Positions 19,201 to 27,861 are shown, numbered from the stretch's first letter. The stretch: DNA of 64,000 nucleotides from Bacteriovoracaceae bacterium (GCA_947377285.1 CANCFT010000004.1:90075-154074); one strand, 5' to 3'. Made by a program: numbers and translations. The notes: generated by a model not told the origin, from the letters alone.

Positions 19201-19263
19201 CTCTCAAAAATGAATATTTCTGATATTGGACATGAAATTTTAAAGGCCCATAATCTTGTTTAA
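16237..19263 (+). CDS. gcvP: Glycine decarboxylase P-protein, fused GcvPA-GcvPB type
   Basis: 1008 residues. PLP enzyme that decarboxylates glycine and passes aminomethyl to lipoyl-GcvH. The N-half resembles GcvPA, the C-half (from about residue 505) GcvPB, with PLGSCTMKYNP (539-549) typical of the two-subunit form and the PLP lysine Lys750 in NNLHKTWTIPHGGGGPGDG. In many bacteria these are two genes, or one GcvP of about 950 residues; here the chain is about 60 residues longer. AAAGGA precedes the ATG. No gcvH, gcvT or lpd is adjacent. The downstream lipoprotein starts inside its last codons. Confidence 0.93.
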   Translation: MQNKNADGNFKKLPYDPRSLKRELTEYYISSTKTEQAEMLSAVKIKNLKDLYAHIPDDVKFEKTPFVTEELSYNDLINHVEEVAAKNNNKTCFIGDGLKNYKVNEIVPYVCGLRGLTTAYTPYQPERSQGTLNTLWIYSSAMSMLTGFEAVNASFYDRSTTLFEAIQTSLRIVKNTNTALVCESLYPGDIEVLKTHAKHTGLKIVTIPTDPMTGITNCDLARKMALEIGSNLAAIAFPQVNNYGNLEDVHSLTDLCSELSIQSIALFDPMLLATGGLIPPVEYGSQKQGANMIVGEGQHLAIAPNFGGPGLGIFGIRYNEKNKLDIRSTAGRFIGRAKDQDGKNCLCMVLSTREQHIRRDKATSNICSNQSFIASAAGAAILARGEEGMTESALIGRDYAQQMAQVLTQYKGVNLAFASTPFYNEFTLELPVSVKDLQKKAGLAHLQLGIDVSDRLKDGRNLLLLSFFDIHSDEDLEKLENFFKDNFEAEENDEFLPEIPENFMRTTAVGLPSIEMSELKSFYKKLADLNVSPDDNIYPLGSCTMKYNPYINDYAAGLAGFTDSHPQAPIEDVQGSLKILYSIQEMFKSITGLPAVTTQPVAGAQGELVGLKLFQDYHKFNGESETRNILLIPRSAHGTNPASASMAGFETKVLDGVQYGIVTIEADRRGQIDFDQMKEAIAKYNKRIAGVMVTNPNTSGIFETCFKEMSELIHAAGGLVYMDGANMNAIAGWIDLNKMGVDAVHNNLHKTWTIPHGGGGPGDGIVAVSHRLVDYLPGIQVSKDSSGFYDIVKAPKSIGSFHRHYGNFAHKVRAYTYIKSLGGNGVQQMSAIAVLSSRYLYEKLKTTFPSLPEGCENEVRMHEFIITITKDTFLRIEAGGTPKAQAIAKIGKLFLDFGLHAPTVAFPEIYGLMIEPTESYSKAELDRFVEVVNAILELINETPHVLRTAPHFTPVKKVDEVDANKNLTFMEELSELPILFENVIDPLKLSKMNISDIGHEILKAHNLV

Positions 19264-19972
19264 ATTATTCAATATTTTGCTGATAGCTTTACTAGTACAA
19301 AGTTGTCAGCGAAATGTTGAAATTATAGAATCGGGTTTTCGGTTTGATCCACGCCGATACCAAAAAACCTTGCCTGGAGTGGATGCAATAAATGGCGAAG
19401 TCCAAAAATTTAGTAAAATCATTGATGGATCAGGAAATGAACTCTCTCCTGATGATTTGGCCACTTTTGAAGTGCATTGGAGTATTCTTGATCAATCAGT
19501 TACTGAATATTTAACGATTGGCCCTAGTGGAGAAATAATCAATCGCAATTGTGATGAAGATAAAGCTCCTAATAAGTCGTGTCCTCCAGAATTCAACAGA
19601 GAAAATCAATCATCACCTCACCCACTTAATACAGTACTACGGCATGCCTTCAATGGAAGAGCATCAGGCACATCTGTTCAATTAGAATTTGGAAAAAAGC
19701 AATTCCCAGCTTGGAATCGTAAATCTTCTAATAATAAAGTGCAGACAATTTACACTAAGTTAAATACAAAACTGCTTGAGTCTGAATTATTAACTGTAAA
19801 TGCAAAACTTATTTCTGCTTGTTACCCAAAATGGAAAAGAGTCACAACAACGACTTATTCAATACCCGCGATGAAAAATACAAGAGTTACCGAAGAATTT
19901 ATGGGGTGTGGAGAACCAACAATGCCTAAGCAAAAAGATTGTTTTCTCATTTTTTGCACCTATTCTGAATAG
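19256..19972 (+). CDS. Predicted lipoprotein
   Basis: 238 residues starting at a TTG that overlaps the gcvP stop by 8 bases, with AAGG eight bases upstream. Signal peptide ends in the lipobox LLVQSC (Cys17), so it is probably lipidated and envelope-anchored. The mature part is beta-rich with a Cys-rich C-terminal third (ten or so Cys in total), suggesting disulfides. No known family. Coupling to gcvP may be incidental. Confidence 0.6.
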   Translation: MFKLFNILLIALLVQSCQRNVEIIESGFRFDPRRYQKTLPGVDAINGEVQKFSKIIDGSGNELSPDDLATFEVHWSILDQSVTEYLTIGPSGEIINRNCDEDKAPNKSCPPEFNRENQSSPHPLNTVLRHAFNGRASGTSVQLEFGKKQFPAWNRKSSNNKVQTIYTKLNTKLLESELLTVNAKLISACYPKWKRVTTTTYSIPAMKNTRVTEEFMGCGEPTMPKQKDCFLIFCTYSE

Positions 19973-20077
19973 AATTAACTAATTCCTTTCATAACATTCT
20001 CTTATATTTTCTTACAGTGTAGACAAAGCAAGCTGTCTTTTGTCATAAGTGCTCATCACATTCACAGAGGAGACCTT

Positions 20078-20857
20078 ATGCTTTTCAAGTCTATGCTTCT
20101 TTCCGGTCTTGTGCTTACTTGCTTAATCTGTTCATCTCATGCTTCAGTCTCCATGAAATTAAAAACGTCTGACATCAATGCCTTGGAAGATCCTTACTTC
20201 CAAGTAAAGTCGATAAAAGTTGAACAAATTTCAGTCCATGAATTTTCTGCACTCAATACCAATGTACGAGATTTTGTGGGTAATGTTCCTAATCTTCCAA
20301 CAGTTCCAGCTGGGGCCGCAGGGGCCAGTCAAGGACTAGGGATTGGTGGAGTTATTAGTATTATTGACCAACTGATAGCTGTTGGACAAAAAATAATCCC
20401 ACTTATCAAGCAAGGCTCACCTGTTGTAACAAACAACCCCATGGCCTCAGTCTCAGTGTTACCTAGGATTGATTCTAAGGATCCTGTTGTCCATGACATG
20501 AGTGGATGGTCAATTCCTAAATCCAATCACTATAAAGTGAGTTTTCAAAATGGATTTGGTTCTGATGTTGTCACCTTTGTTTATAGTATAACTTTTCAAT
20601 ACAATGGGACTCTTGATGGATCTGGTAAATACCTGGCCGGCATAAGAGCATCGGCCACTAATATTTCAGTTCTATGGGGATTTGACTTAGATGCCAGCTC
20701 TCAGTTGCTGCAAATTTCGAATGTCGGAACCAAACAAAATGTCATTGCAGGGGCAACGTTGGAGATGAGTTACACCGTAAAAAACTGGACTAAAAATATC
20801 ACGGCCATAAAAACTTATTTTGTGACGGGTGAAGGAATGTTGTATCCACTAGATTAA
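20078..20857 (+). CDS. Exported hypothetical protein
   Basis: 259 residues with a strong ribosome-binding site (GAGGAGA) and a Sec signal peptide (cleavage near SHAS, residue 22). A Gly/Ala/Pro-rich middle segment (about 75-125, containing GAAGASQGLGIGG) precedes a beta-rich C-terminal domain (150-259) with alternating aromatic strands. No family recognised. Followed by a terminator hairpin shared with the convergent gene at 20906-22177. Probably periplasmic or surface. Confidence 0.6.
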   Translation: MLFKSMLLSGLVLTCLICSSHASVSMKLKTSDINALEDPYFQVKSIKVEQISVHEFSALNTNVRDFVGNVPNLPTVPAGAAGASQGLGIGGVISIIDQLIAVGQKIIPLIKQGSPVVTNNPMASVSVLPRIDSKDPVVHDMSGWSIPKSNHYKVSFQNGFGSDVVTFVYSITFQYNGTLDGSGKYLAGIRASATNISVLWGFDLDASSQLLQISNVGTKQNVIAGATLEMSYTVKNWTKNITAIKTYFVTGEGMLYPLD

Positions 20858-20868
20858 TTAATTTTAAA

Positions 20869-20896
20869 TATAGACCCTGTCTTTACAGGGTCTATA
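20869..20896. terminator. Bidirectional terminator hairpin
   Basis: 12-bp perfect stem, 20869-20880 with 20885-20896 (TATAGACCCTGT), and a 4-base loop, between convergent genes. The flanking A/T runs are short but of suitable polarity on both strands. Confidence 0.75.
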
Positions 20897-20905
20897 CTTA
20901 TTAAT

Positions 20906-22177
20906 TTACTCAGCTGCTTTTTTTACTAACTCTTCTAATAATTTAATATTTTCATTATTGAGATGTTTTATTTTTCCTAAAGATAAAAGTCGATTGGCAA
21001 TAGGATGAGCTAATCTACCTAATGATTCAGGATTAAATTTATTTCTTTCTTCTAAAACTCGGTTTAACAAAACAGTCTCCTCTTTTTGGGTGAGAATATC
21101 AACTCTCCCTACAAAAACTCGTTTTAATTCCCTTGGTGCTGGAGTTAAATTCATTGGAAGAATACTTTCGACTTCTTCTCGATTTAAGATATACAGCACT
21201 CGAAGACCTGCATTTTTCAAATAACTTTGCTCCCATGTATTTAAAAGTGCGACCGCTTCATCTTCATAAAGACCACTACTTATTAAAGCTAGCTTTATTA
21301 GATTTCGGGATTTTTGGATATATTTCTCTTTAGTTATTTTAGAAAAACGAAGTTTATTAATTTCATTATTTGAAATATTCTTAATCTCATTTGTAGCAAA
21401 ATGTCCTAGTTCTTTAATTTCTCCATTCTCACCATCAAAATTAATTAAAAAGGCATTTGGAATATTTTTTCCCGTATTTTTTATAATTAAGGAATCATCT
21501 AATGATTGAATTTTTAATTGAGTCGTAAAATCTCCTAATCCTCGGTAAAAAATAAATTTTTCAACTTCATTGTTTGATTTAATTAAATTACTTTTAACAA
21601 TTCTTGCGTGTGAGTAAATATTATCTTTCTCAACTTTTAATAAATTATCTTCCAAAGTATTGGGACTAAGGATGGAAATGTCATAATGTGAAAATCCATT
21701 TATTAGTTTTACTCCGATACTTGGTTCAGGATAATTGGCCACGGCCTTAGGATAGGATTCCGCAATAACCCCACCAGGAAAAGCAATATCAACTTTAACT
21801 CCTAGTTCTTTTGTTGAATAAAAATATAAAACAGGAGTTTCCATTTTTTGGGTGATTAATTGATTACCAATAAGTTCCTCACAAGCTTTATTTCTTCTAC
21901 TGCAACGATTTGGATCGAAAGGAAGATTTAATTTAGAAACTTCATTGAGGGCAACGGTGGTACTTGATGGAAATTCTAATTTTAGGTCTTCACCGTAACG
22001 GTGAACAAAATTTGGGAGAATTTCATCTTCATGGTACATCCCCGGTTGTCGAATACCATCGGATCCAACTAAGGATGTAAAAGTACCCCATTCGTGTGCC
22101 ACGTAGTTATCTTGGGCAAAAAGCTCCTGTGAAAATAAATTCAATAGAAAGCCAAATAAAATCAATCGTGTCTTCAT
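20906..22177 (-). CDS. Exported conserved protein with HEWGTFTS motif
   Basis: 423 residues. Sec signal peptide (cleavage FAQD, residue 22) directly followed by YVAHEWGTFTSLVGSDGIRQ, a motif I know from uncharacterised exported proteins in Acidobacteria, Planctomycetes and Myxococcota (recollection of the motif, not a search). A second conserved block is KMETPVLYFYS (about 111-121). The C-terminal third is helical. GGAG precedes the ATG. Divergent from a LysR regulator with an inverted repeat between them. The role is unknown; the motifs suggest a conserved fold in the N-terminal half. Confidence 0.7.
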   Translation of the reverse strand: MKTRLILFGFLLNLFSQELFAQDNYVAHEWGTFTSLVGSDGIRQPGMYHEDEILPNFVHRYGEDLKLEFPSSTTVALNEVSKLNLPFDPNRCSRRNKACEELIGNQLITQKMETPVLYFYSTKELGVKVDIAFPGGVIAESYPKAVANYPEPSIGVKLINGFSHYDISILSPNTLEDNLLKVEKDNIYSHARIVKSNLIKSNNEVEKFIFYRGLGDFTTQLKIQSLDDSLIIKNTGKNIPNAFLINFDGENGEIKELGHFATNEIKNISNNEINKLRFSKITKEKYIQKSRNLIKLALISSGLYEDEAVALLNTWEQSYLKNAGLRVLYILNREEVESILPMNLTPAPRELKRVFVGRVDILTQKEETVLLNRVLEERNKFNPESLGRLAHPIANRLLSLGKIKHLNNENIKLLEELVKKAAE

Positions 22178-22243
22178 AAATTCTCCTTTATTACACTGAT
22201 CTCTGCTATGGAATGAATCTATTGGAAAATATATATTTCATCA

Positions 22244-22281
22244 ATTGCAAATTCGAGCATTGTAATTGCATTATTTGCAAT
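22244..22281. promoter_or_regulatory. Candidate LysR operator in divergent intergenic region
   Basis: ATTGCAAAT at 22244-22252 and ATTTGCAAT at 22273-22281 are exact inverted half-sites 20 bases apart, in the gap between the LysR-like gene and its divergent neighbour. A further ATTGCA lies between them at 22265-22270. This is the layout expected for an autoregulatory LysR site. Confidence 0.55.
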
Positions 22282-22300
22282 AACGAGTTAATCTTGTGAA

Positions 22301-23125
22301 ATGAAATTTCTACTTAATTCCGATGATAGTGAACTACTTTTGGCCCTTGAAGCTTCTGAGTCTCTCTTAGAATTATCAATTCTGATGAAAAGAGATGCAA
22401 GTGTGCTTTCGAGAAGATTAAATAAAATGAGTCAAGAGACAAATTTTATTAAAAAATTAAATGGGAAATGGATTTTAACTGATAAAGGATTGGCCCTTAA
22501 TCAATGGACAAGAAAGGCCATCAATGAACAAAGTTTCATTTTTTCAACTAAACAAACTCTAAAGATTGCTTCGACCAGAGAATTTGCTTCGAGAATTTTA
22601 ATTCCTAACTTGGAAAAAATTATCCCTCAAAATTGCACCATTGAAATTGTGACGACTGACGGTCAATCTGAAAATTTGTTATTAGATAATTTAGTTGATA
22701 TTGCCATTGATTGTGGGACTCCCTATCATCCAGATATTCGATTTAAAAAAGTTCTTCCAGAAAAGATGGTCTTGGTTTCATCAAAATTATTTTATAAAAA
22801 AAATAAAATATTAACAGATTCTAATTATCTCCATTTTGTCAGGAATGATATCAACATGCTTCAAGAAGAATTAAATTTAAAACTTAATCCTAAATATATC
22901 TTTAATGATCTATCTAGTTTGCGAGCGGCCATTACCAGCAATCTAGGTTTTGGATATATTCCTTATTATGTGGTGAAGTTAGATTTACAAAATAAATCAC
23001 TACATGATTATGAAGTAAACTTTAAATCGCCAATGTCATTTGGTGTGTGGTGGAAAAAAGATTTTAAAAACAATGAACTAATAAGTAATTTAACTAATTT
23101 TCTTAAAACTATTGAATTAAATTAA
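22301..23125 (+). CDS. LysR-family transcriptional regulator
   Basis: 274 residues. N-terminal helix-turn-helix (about 12-60: LSILMKRDASVLSRRLNKMS ... WILTDKGLALNQWTRKA), then a periplasmic-binding-protein-like effector domain starting about residue 85 (LKIASTREFASRIL). LysR regulators usually control a divergent neighbour, here the HEWGTFTS-motif gene. The ligand is unknown. No ribosome-binding site is seen near the ATG, and a GTTAAT lies 8 bases upstream, so the transcript may be leaderless. Shorter than the usual ~300 residues. Confidence 0.85.
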   Translation: MKFLLNSDDSELLLALEASESLLELSILMKRDASVLSRRLNKMSQETNFIKKLNGKWILTDKGLALNQWTRKAINEQSFIFSTKQTLKIASTREFASRILIPNLEKIIPQNCTIEIVTTDGQSENLLLDNLVDIAIDCGTPYHPDIRFKKVLPEKMVLVSSKLFYKKNKILTDSNYLHFVRNDINMLQEELNLKLNPKYIFNDLSSLRAAITSNLGFGYIPYYVVKLDLQNKSLHDYEVNFKSPMSFGVWWKKDFKNNELISNLTNFLKTIELN

Positions 23126-23219
23126 TAATCCTAAAACAGCGAACATACAAACAAAAGGAATAATTCAAAGTTTCTAATATAGTCACTTTAAATTGATTCC
23201 CCTTTCAGATTTTTCTTTT

Positions 23220-23840
23220 TTACAAATGACAAACTCCATTTAAAATAATAATTTTTTTACCATTAAATTTTTCCATATAACTTAAAAAACTTAAGTCATT
23301 TTGTATCTGACGATTGTCTTCAATGAAGTAAGTTAGCTCCATCCCAATTTTTGCGCTCGATTGATCAATCCTATACATTGAAATATTGGATTCAAAAATC
23401 AAACTCTCTGGCCCACCGGAGGGACCAGTTATTATATTCAATAAAGTTTTAGTTTTATCTAACTGATTAACGACTGTTACTACATCTGGCACATGATTGA
23501 CTTCACTACCTACAATAAATTGTGGTGAATTAATGGCCGTTAAAAAATTATTTGGCGTACCTCGAGCTAAAAAATCTTCAATCCGTAAAATAGAAACTAA
23601 TTTACTTTGCAAGAATGATTGATCTTCTCGTCCACTAAGCATAACGTCCCTATAGTTTGGAAGTCCTACTTTTCCAGATAAAATAATGTTAAATGTAAAA
23701 GCTGTTTGAAATGAACTCCCCTCACTCAATTGGCAGTGAATAGGTTTATATTCAATGACAAATGGAGAATTATATAAGGCATAAGAATTCGAATTCATTG
23801 CTATCGCAGTAATCATAAAGGTTAATATTTTTTTTAACAT
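23220..23840 (-). CDS. Exported hypothetical protein (operon member 3)
   Basis: 206 residues from the ATG at 23840, which has GGAG seven bases upstream; the frame reaches 23879 but inside the upstream gene. Sec signal (cleavage SYAL, about residue 21). Two Cys (mature positions near the ends) could form a disulfide. Mostly beta with a PSGGPESLIFESN turn. No known family. It is the last of three minus-strand exported-protein genes (25380 to 23220) with minimal gaps, probably one transcript. Confidence 0.6.
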   Translation of the reverse strand: MLKKILTFMITAIAMNSNSYALYNSPFVIEYKPIHCQLSEGSSFQTAFTFNIILSGKVGLPNYRDVMLSGREDQSFLQSKLVSILRIEDFLARGTPNNFLTAINSPQFIVGSEVNHVPDVVTVVNQLDKTKTLLNIITGPSGGPESLIFESNISMYRIDQSSAKIGMELTYFIEDNRQIQNDLSFLSYMEKFNGKKIIILNGVCHL

Positions 23841-23853
23841 AATAACTCCAAAA

Positions 23854-24492
23854 TTATTTCCTACACCCACCAAGACCATTTATGCCAGCTAAAACATCAA
23901 CAACTTCTCTTCCAACTGGAATATTAACTGTTGTAGTTTTAAGGAATTTTTTTCCTCCAACTGTTAACTGACTCCCTAAAACTTGAGTTGAAATGGCCTG
24001 TCTTATACAAACATTAAGTGCATTTCTATAATAGGTATTTATAGGAGAAGAAGTCGATAACACTCCAGATTGTAATTGAACCGATGATTCAAAATCAATT
24101 TTTTCAGAAAAACCAAATGAATTTTCATTAAATGGTTCTCCAAATGTTGTCCCTAACAGAGTCGTAGAGTTGTCACTACTTACAAGGACTAACTTCATTC
24201 CTGCCAAAACTTTATGACCACTAGTATTTTTGTCGATTGTTAATACAAGTTTTGAGTTAGCATCATTATCAAATGACAATGGAAATGAAATTGTCCCACT
24301 TGAATCATTTCCAATGGTGTTCAGAGGACTTCCTGTTTGAAGAAGTTGATTATTAATATAAACGCCAACATTACTGATGTGTTCTGAATCACCTATTCTT
24401 TGGTTAGTTGAAATTTTCAACAATCCCTCAGATGCTTGCAGCGAAATATTAAAAAGTAGAGAAAAAGCAATTAAAGTTAAATTCGTTTTCAT
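23854..24492 (-). CDS. Exported hypothetical protein (operon member 2)
   Basis: 212 residues, AAAGGA ribosome-binding site, Sec signal peptide (cleavage LQAS near residue 20). The mature part is Gly/Ser/Thr/Asn-rich with regular strands, as in extracellular beta-sandwich proteins, and has two C-terminal Cys. No known family. It is 13 bases before the next ATG and 21 after the upstream gene. It resembles its neighbours only in composition. Confidence 0.6.
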   Translation of the reverse strand: MKTNLTLIAFSLLFNISLQASEGLLKISTNQRIGDSEHISNVGVYINNQLLQTGSPLNTIGNDSSGTISFPLSFDNDANSKLVLTIDKNTSGHKVLAGMKLVLVSSDNSTTLLGTTFGEPFNENSFGFSEKIDFESSVQLQSGVLSTSSPINTYYRNALNVCIRQAISTQVLGSQLTVGGKKFLKTTTVNIPVGREVVDVLAGINGLGGCRK

Positions 24493-24513
24493 AAAAAATC
24501 CTTTGATAAATAA

Positions 24514-25380
24514 TTAAATAATACATTTTGCAGAAGTATCATCGTTAATAAGTATAATGGCCTGTGCTGAAATTGATTGATTCAATGAGAATGCTTTAGC
24601 AATTAAATCTGTATTAATTAGGACCATTTGACCTGTATCAGATGCTCTTATTAATACAAGGTTAATTGAATTTACAGTTTGATTGGGATTTAAATCACTT
24701 TTTGCAGTAACGACGTGTCTTCCCTTAACATCCATAAGTCCATAACAAATGGCCAATCCACAACTTGTACTTACTTTTACATTTTCTGCATTAGTTTTAA
24801 TAAGATTCATATCATTTGACGAATTCGTTGTGATACATCTTTTTTTAACGGCAAGCTTGAGTACATTTTGATTAGATAAGAATTCAGTAATTTGTGATGA
24901 GACTGCATAATCAGATGCTGCACCTTCATTTTTTTCTATATTCATTAAGCCTGCAAATTCATGATGAATCAATTTATATTGCTCAGACTCAGAGGTTGAT
25001 TTAAATCTAGAAATATTACATAAAATATGACTTTTAGAATCACTTTTTGAAATATAACCTCTGCACGTTTTAGTTGAACCTTTGACTAAAACATCTTTAT
25101 CGGTAAATTCAATAACGACTTTTTTAGGTTTTAGTATTTCTGTCATTTTTTCAAAATATTCGCCATAAGAAATATCTGCTAGTAGGTTTAATTTCTTGGC
25201 TCCATCTTCATTTATCCATTTCAATAAGTCTGATTGAATTTCGTTCACACGAAACTCTGAGGCATCTCCGCCTCCTCCAGAATCACCACCTATGACTTTA
25301 GAATAGGCATTAGGATTCATTAATGTAAAAGAGGAAATTCCAAGCACTAAAGCAATTGTTTTAAACATTTTAATATTCAT
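24514..25380 (-). CDS. Exported protein with GGDSGGGGD motif and HHEFAGL helix
   Basis: 288 residues from the ATG at 25380, GGAG six bases upstream (the open frame reaches 25479 without signal-peptide logic). Signal peptide ends near residue 24 (AYSK), followed by VIGGDSGGGGD. LIHHEFAGLMNIE (about 135-147) resembles the HEY.GL motif of a family of exported proteins common in Bdellovibrio-like bacteria, possibly metal-binding, with no proven activity. C-terminal half has four Cys. It is the first gene of the three-gene operon, divergent from the TIGR02147 regulator. Confidence 0.6.
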   Translation of the reverse strand: MNIKMFKTIALVLGISSFTLMNPNAYSKVIGGDSGGGGDASEFRVNEIQSDLLKWINEDGAKKLNLLADISYGEYFEKMTEILKPKKVVIEFTDKDVLVKGSTKTCRGYISKSDSKSHILCNISRFKSTSESEQYKLIHHEFAGLMNIEKNEGAASDYAVSSQITEFLSNQNVLKLAVKKRCITTNSSNDMNLIKTNAENVKVSTSCGLAICYGLMDVKGRHVVTAKSDLNPNQTVNSINLVLIRASDTGQMVLINTDLIAKAFSLNQSISAQAIILINDDTSAKCII

Positions 25381-25604
25381 TTTCGACTCCTTCACTTTGT
25401 ACCTTACCATTTCTGTCGGGCAAAAAAATTGTAACCTATTACCAAATAATAAAATAGATAAAATTGCTATAAAAGTCATTTAAAATTTAATTTATTATAA
25501 ACTTAGACGATATAACAATATGAAATAACATAATGAATTTTATCTTTTAACGTTATGTATGGATTTTGGACATAACTGTAATTTTTTCATACTAGAGGCC
25601 AATT

Positions 25605-26414
25605 ATGAATAAAACTATCTTTGAATTCACTGATTATAAAACCTATCTCATTGAAAAAATTTACTCCCTTCCTTCAAAAGGCAGAGGTTTCAAATTAAAA
25701 ATTGCAAAATTTTTAATTTGTCAAAATACCCATATTTCACAAATTTTAAATGGAGATATTCATTTTAATTTTGAACAAGGAATAAAATTAAATCATTTTT
25801 TCGAACATAGCATAGATGAAGGAAAATATTTTTTGAACTTGATCCACTTAGCAAAATCAAATAGTCCTGAGTTAAAAAAATTTTATCAAGATGAATTAAA
25901 TGAAATAATTTTAAGAAATACTGATTTAAAAAAAAGAACAAATTTTAAAAAGGGACTTAAAGAAAAAGACCAGGAGATCTACTATTCAAGTTGGATTTAC
26001 TCTGCAGTACACATAATGATAACCATTAAAGAATTTCGCAATATTCATAGCATTGCAAAAAAAATTAACTGCTCAAAAGAAAAAACAACTGAAGTCTTAA
26101 ATTTTTTAATAGTAACTGGATTAATTGTTAAAGATGGACAAAGTTATTTACCGGGGATTGAAAGGATTCATTTAAGCAAAGATTCAACCCATATTCAAAG
26201 GCATCATGCTAATTGGCGGATAAAAGCGATAAATTCAATTGATTTAAATAAACCTGAAGATCTCCATTTCTCCAATGTAGTTTCAATTAGTAAAGTGGAT
26301 ATCGTAAAAGTTAGAGAGCTATTTATTAAGGCCATCGCTGAGGCAAGGACAATTATAAAAGACTCTCCAGAAGAAAAATTACAATCAATATGTGTCGATT
26401 TTTTTGAAATCTAA
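25605..26414 (+). CDS. TIGR02147-family protein, probable regulator
   Basis: 269 residues. N-terminal FEFTDYKTYLIEKIYS and the HTH-like FLICQNTHISQILNGDIHFN (about 34-60), followed by an ICSLRFS-like all-helical domain with YYSSWIYSAVHI and GLIVKDGQSYLPG, both hallmarks of TIGR02147 proteins from Fibrobacter and Bdellovibrio-type bacteria. Those proteins are of unproven function but look like DNA-binding regulators and are often next to exported-protein genes. Here it is divergent from the three-gene exported operon, with GAGG before the ATG. It converges on the Tim44-like gene with only one base between the stops. Confidence 0.8.
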   Translation: MNKTIFEFTDYKTYLIEKIYSLPSKGRGFKLKIAKFLICQNTHISQILNGDIHFNFEQGIKLNHFFEHSIDEGKYFLNLIHLAKSNSPELKKFYQDELNEIILRNTDLKKRTNFKKGLKEKDQEIYYSSWIYSAVHIMITIKEFRNIHSIAKKINCSKEKTTEVLNFLIVTGLIVKDGQSYLPGIERIHLSKDSTHIQRHHANWRIKAINSIDLNKPEDLHFSNVVSISKVDIVKVRELFIKAIAEARTIIKDSPEEKLQSICVDFFEI

Positions 26415-26415
26415 T

Positions 26416-27861
26416 TCACACAAACAATGTTGCCTCACCACTAATCTGGTCAACCAACCATTCAGTCTTAGGATCATTAATGGCAACTCCACAATAAATA
26501 CAAGTAGAAGCTAAACTATCTTTTTGAGCAGCACCACAATGTGAACATGAATTGGCATAAATGGATCCTTTGCTGACAACTCCACCAAGTTCACGAACCA
26601 TGACTAATTTCATAGTGTGGGTGTTAATTTCATCATCAATCAAATTTGCAATTGATCCCTGAATCTGAACTCGTCGAAAACTAAACCGGATCTCGATATT
26701 CACAAAACATGAATTTTCTTTAACAAATGCGTGAACAGCTTCAACTGAATTTAAAAATAAACGGTCATAACAAAAATGTGTATTTGCCATAAATTTTTTA
26801 AGTTCTAAGAATGCACTTGGAGTCGAGAATCGAGCAAGTGGAGCTTCCGCCTTAAGAGAAGTCGCAATAAGAATTTGCATAAAAGCATTACTGGCCCGGT
26901 CTTCGATAAGCTGACGAGAAAAATCTGGCAATTGGTTGGTTATTTGAGCCGAGGGCCCATGAGAATTTTCAGTATTTGCATAATCATTTTCTTGAGTTAT
27001 TTCAGCAAGTACCCAATCATATTCCCCATTATTTAAATAAGTCGAACAAAACGGACATTGGGCCGTCTCAATTAGCTTTGAATTAAGAGGTGCTGAACAT
27101 TTTGGGCAATTTTCTGAGGAATAAAGATCAAAACCTTTTTGATAATCTTTTCGTCTTATAAATGACCAATACTCTACAAAACTTTCTGCTCCCCCTGGTG
27201 AATTTAAATTTGGATAAGTCTTACTGACAAACTGATCTTCGGAATAGGCCGTGATTCTTGCTTGGAGAATTTCATAATTTCCATCTAATCCTGAATCCAC
27301 TTTTCCAATTTGTTCAATTTTAACATTAGACATAATATTGGTTTGATCTAATAATTTCATCATCGTAAACTGGGCATTAAATCTTTGATAGACACCATCG
27401 GTAATAAATCTTCGCATTAAATCTAATCGTTTTTCTGACCATGATTTCTGAATTGTTAAAAATGCGATTGATATTTTTTGGGTGAGTTCAGCATCTAATG
27501 CTTCAACTTGAAAAGAAGAATTATTAAATAAGTTCATAGTTTGTCGTTCATCTTCGATAGTTGATGGGCTTATTTTATTTTTTCGGGCCAACATAAAATA
27601 TATAATTATAATGATGCCCAAAAGAAAAAAGACCATAAATCCCGAAGAATCACCCGATGAATAATTACCACCATAGTTTCCGCCATATGAACCTGATGAA
27701 TAACCAGTACTATGGCCAAAACCACCTGAGCTATGACTTCCGCCACCGCCGCTACTATGACCTCCACCACCTCCACCCGCTCGGCCAAAGCAAACGCTTG
27801 ATAGAGTCAACGTGAATACTAATACAATTAAGAGTGAAACAATTTTTTTTATAAAGATCAT
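26416..27861 (-). CDS. Tim44-like membrane protein with zinc ribbons
   Basis: 481 residues. Signal or anchor (1-26), Gly/Ser/Tyr-rich segment (27-70), a transmembrane helix (about 72-92), then a Tim44-like domain (about 130-240) and two zinc-ribbon-like motifs: CPKCSAPLN...CPFCSTYLN (about 254-276) and CSHCGAAQKD...CIYCG (about 444-462). A Tim44-like fold binds peptides or proteins at membranes. The ATG overlaps the stop of the SPFH_1 gene (ATGA), indicating coupled expression. Possible role: an SPFH-associated envelope-stress module (inference). Confidence 0.72.
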   Translation of the reverse strand: MIFIKKIVSLLIVLVFTLTLSSVCFGRAGGGGGGHSSGGGGSHSSGGFGHSTGYSSGSYGGNYGGNYSSGDSSGFMVFFLLGIIIIIYFMLARKNKISPSTIEDERQTMNLFNNSSFQVEALDAELTQKISIAFLTIQKSWSEKRLDLMRRFITDGVYQRFNAQFTMMKLLDQTNIMSNVKIEQIGKVDSGLDGNYEILQARITAYSEDQFVSKTYPNLNSPGGAESFVEYWSFIRRKDYQKGFDLYSSENCPKCSAPLNSKLIETAQCPFCSTYLNNGEYDWVLAEITQENDYANTENSHGPSAQITNQLPDFSRQLIEDRASNAFMQILIATSLKAEAPLARFSTPSAFLELKKFMANTHFCYDRLFLNSVEAVHAFVKENSCFVNIEIRFSFRRVQIQGSIANLIDDEINTHTMKLVMVRELGGVVSKGSIYANSCSHCGAAQKDSLASTCIYCGVAINDPKTEWLVDQISGEATLFV

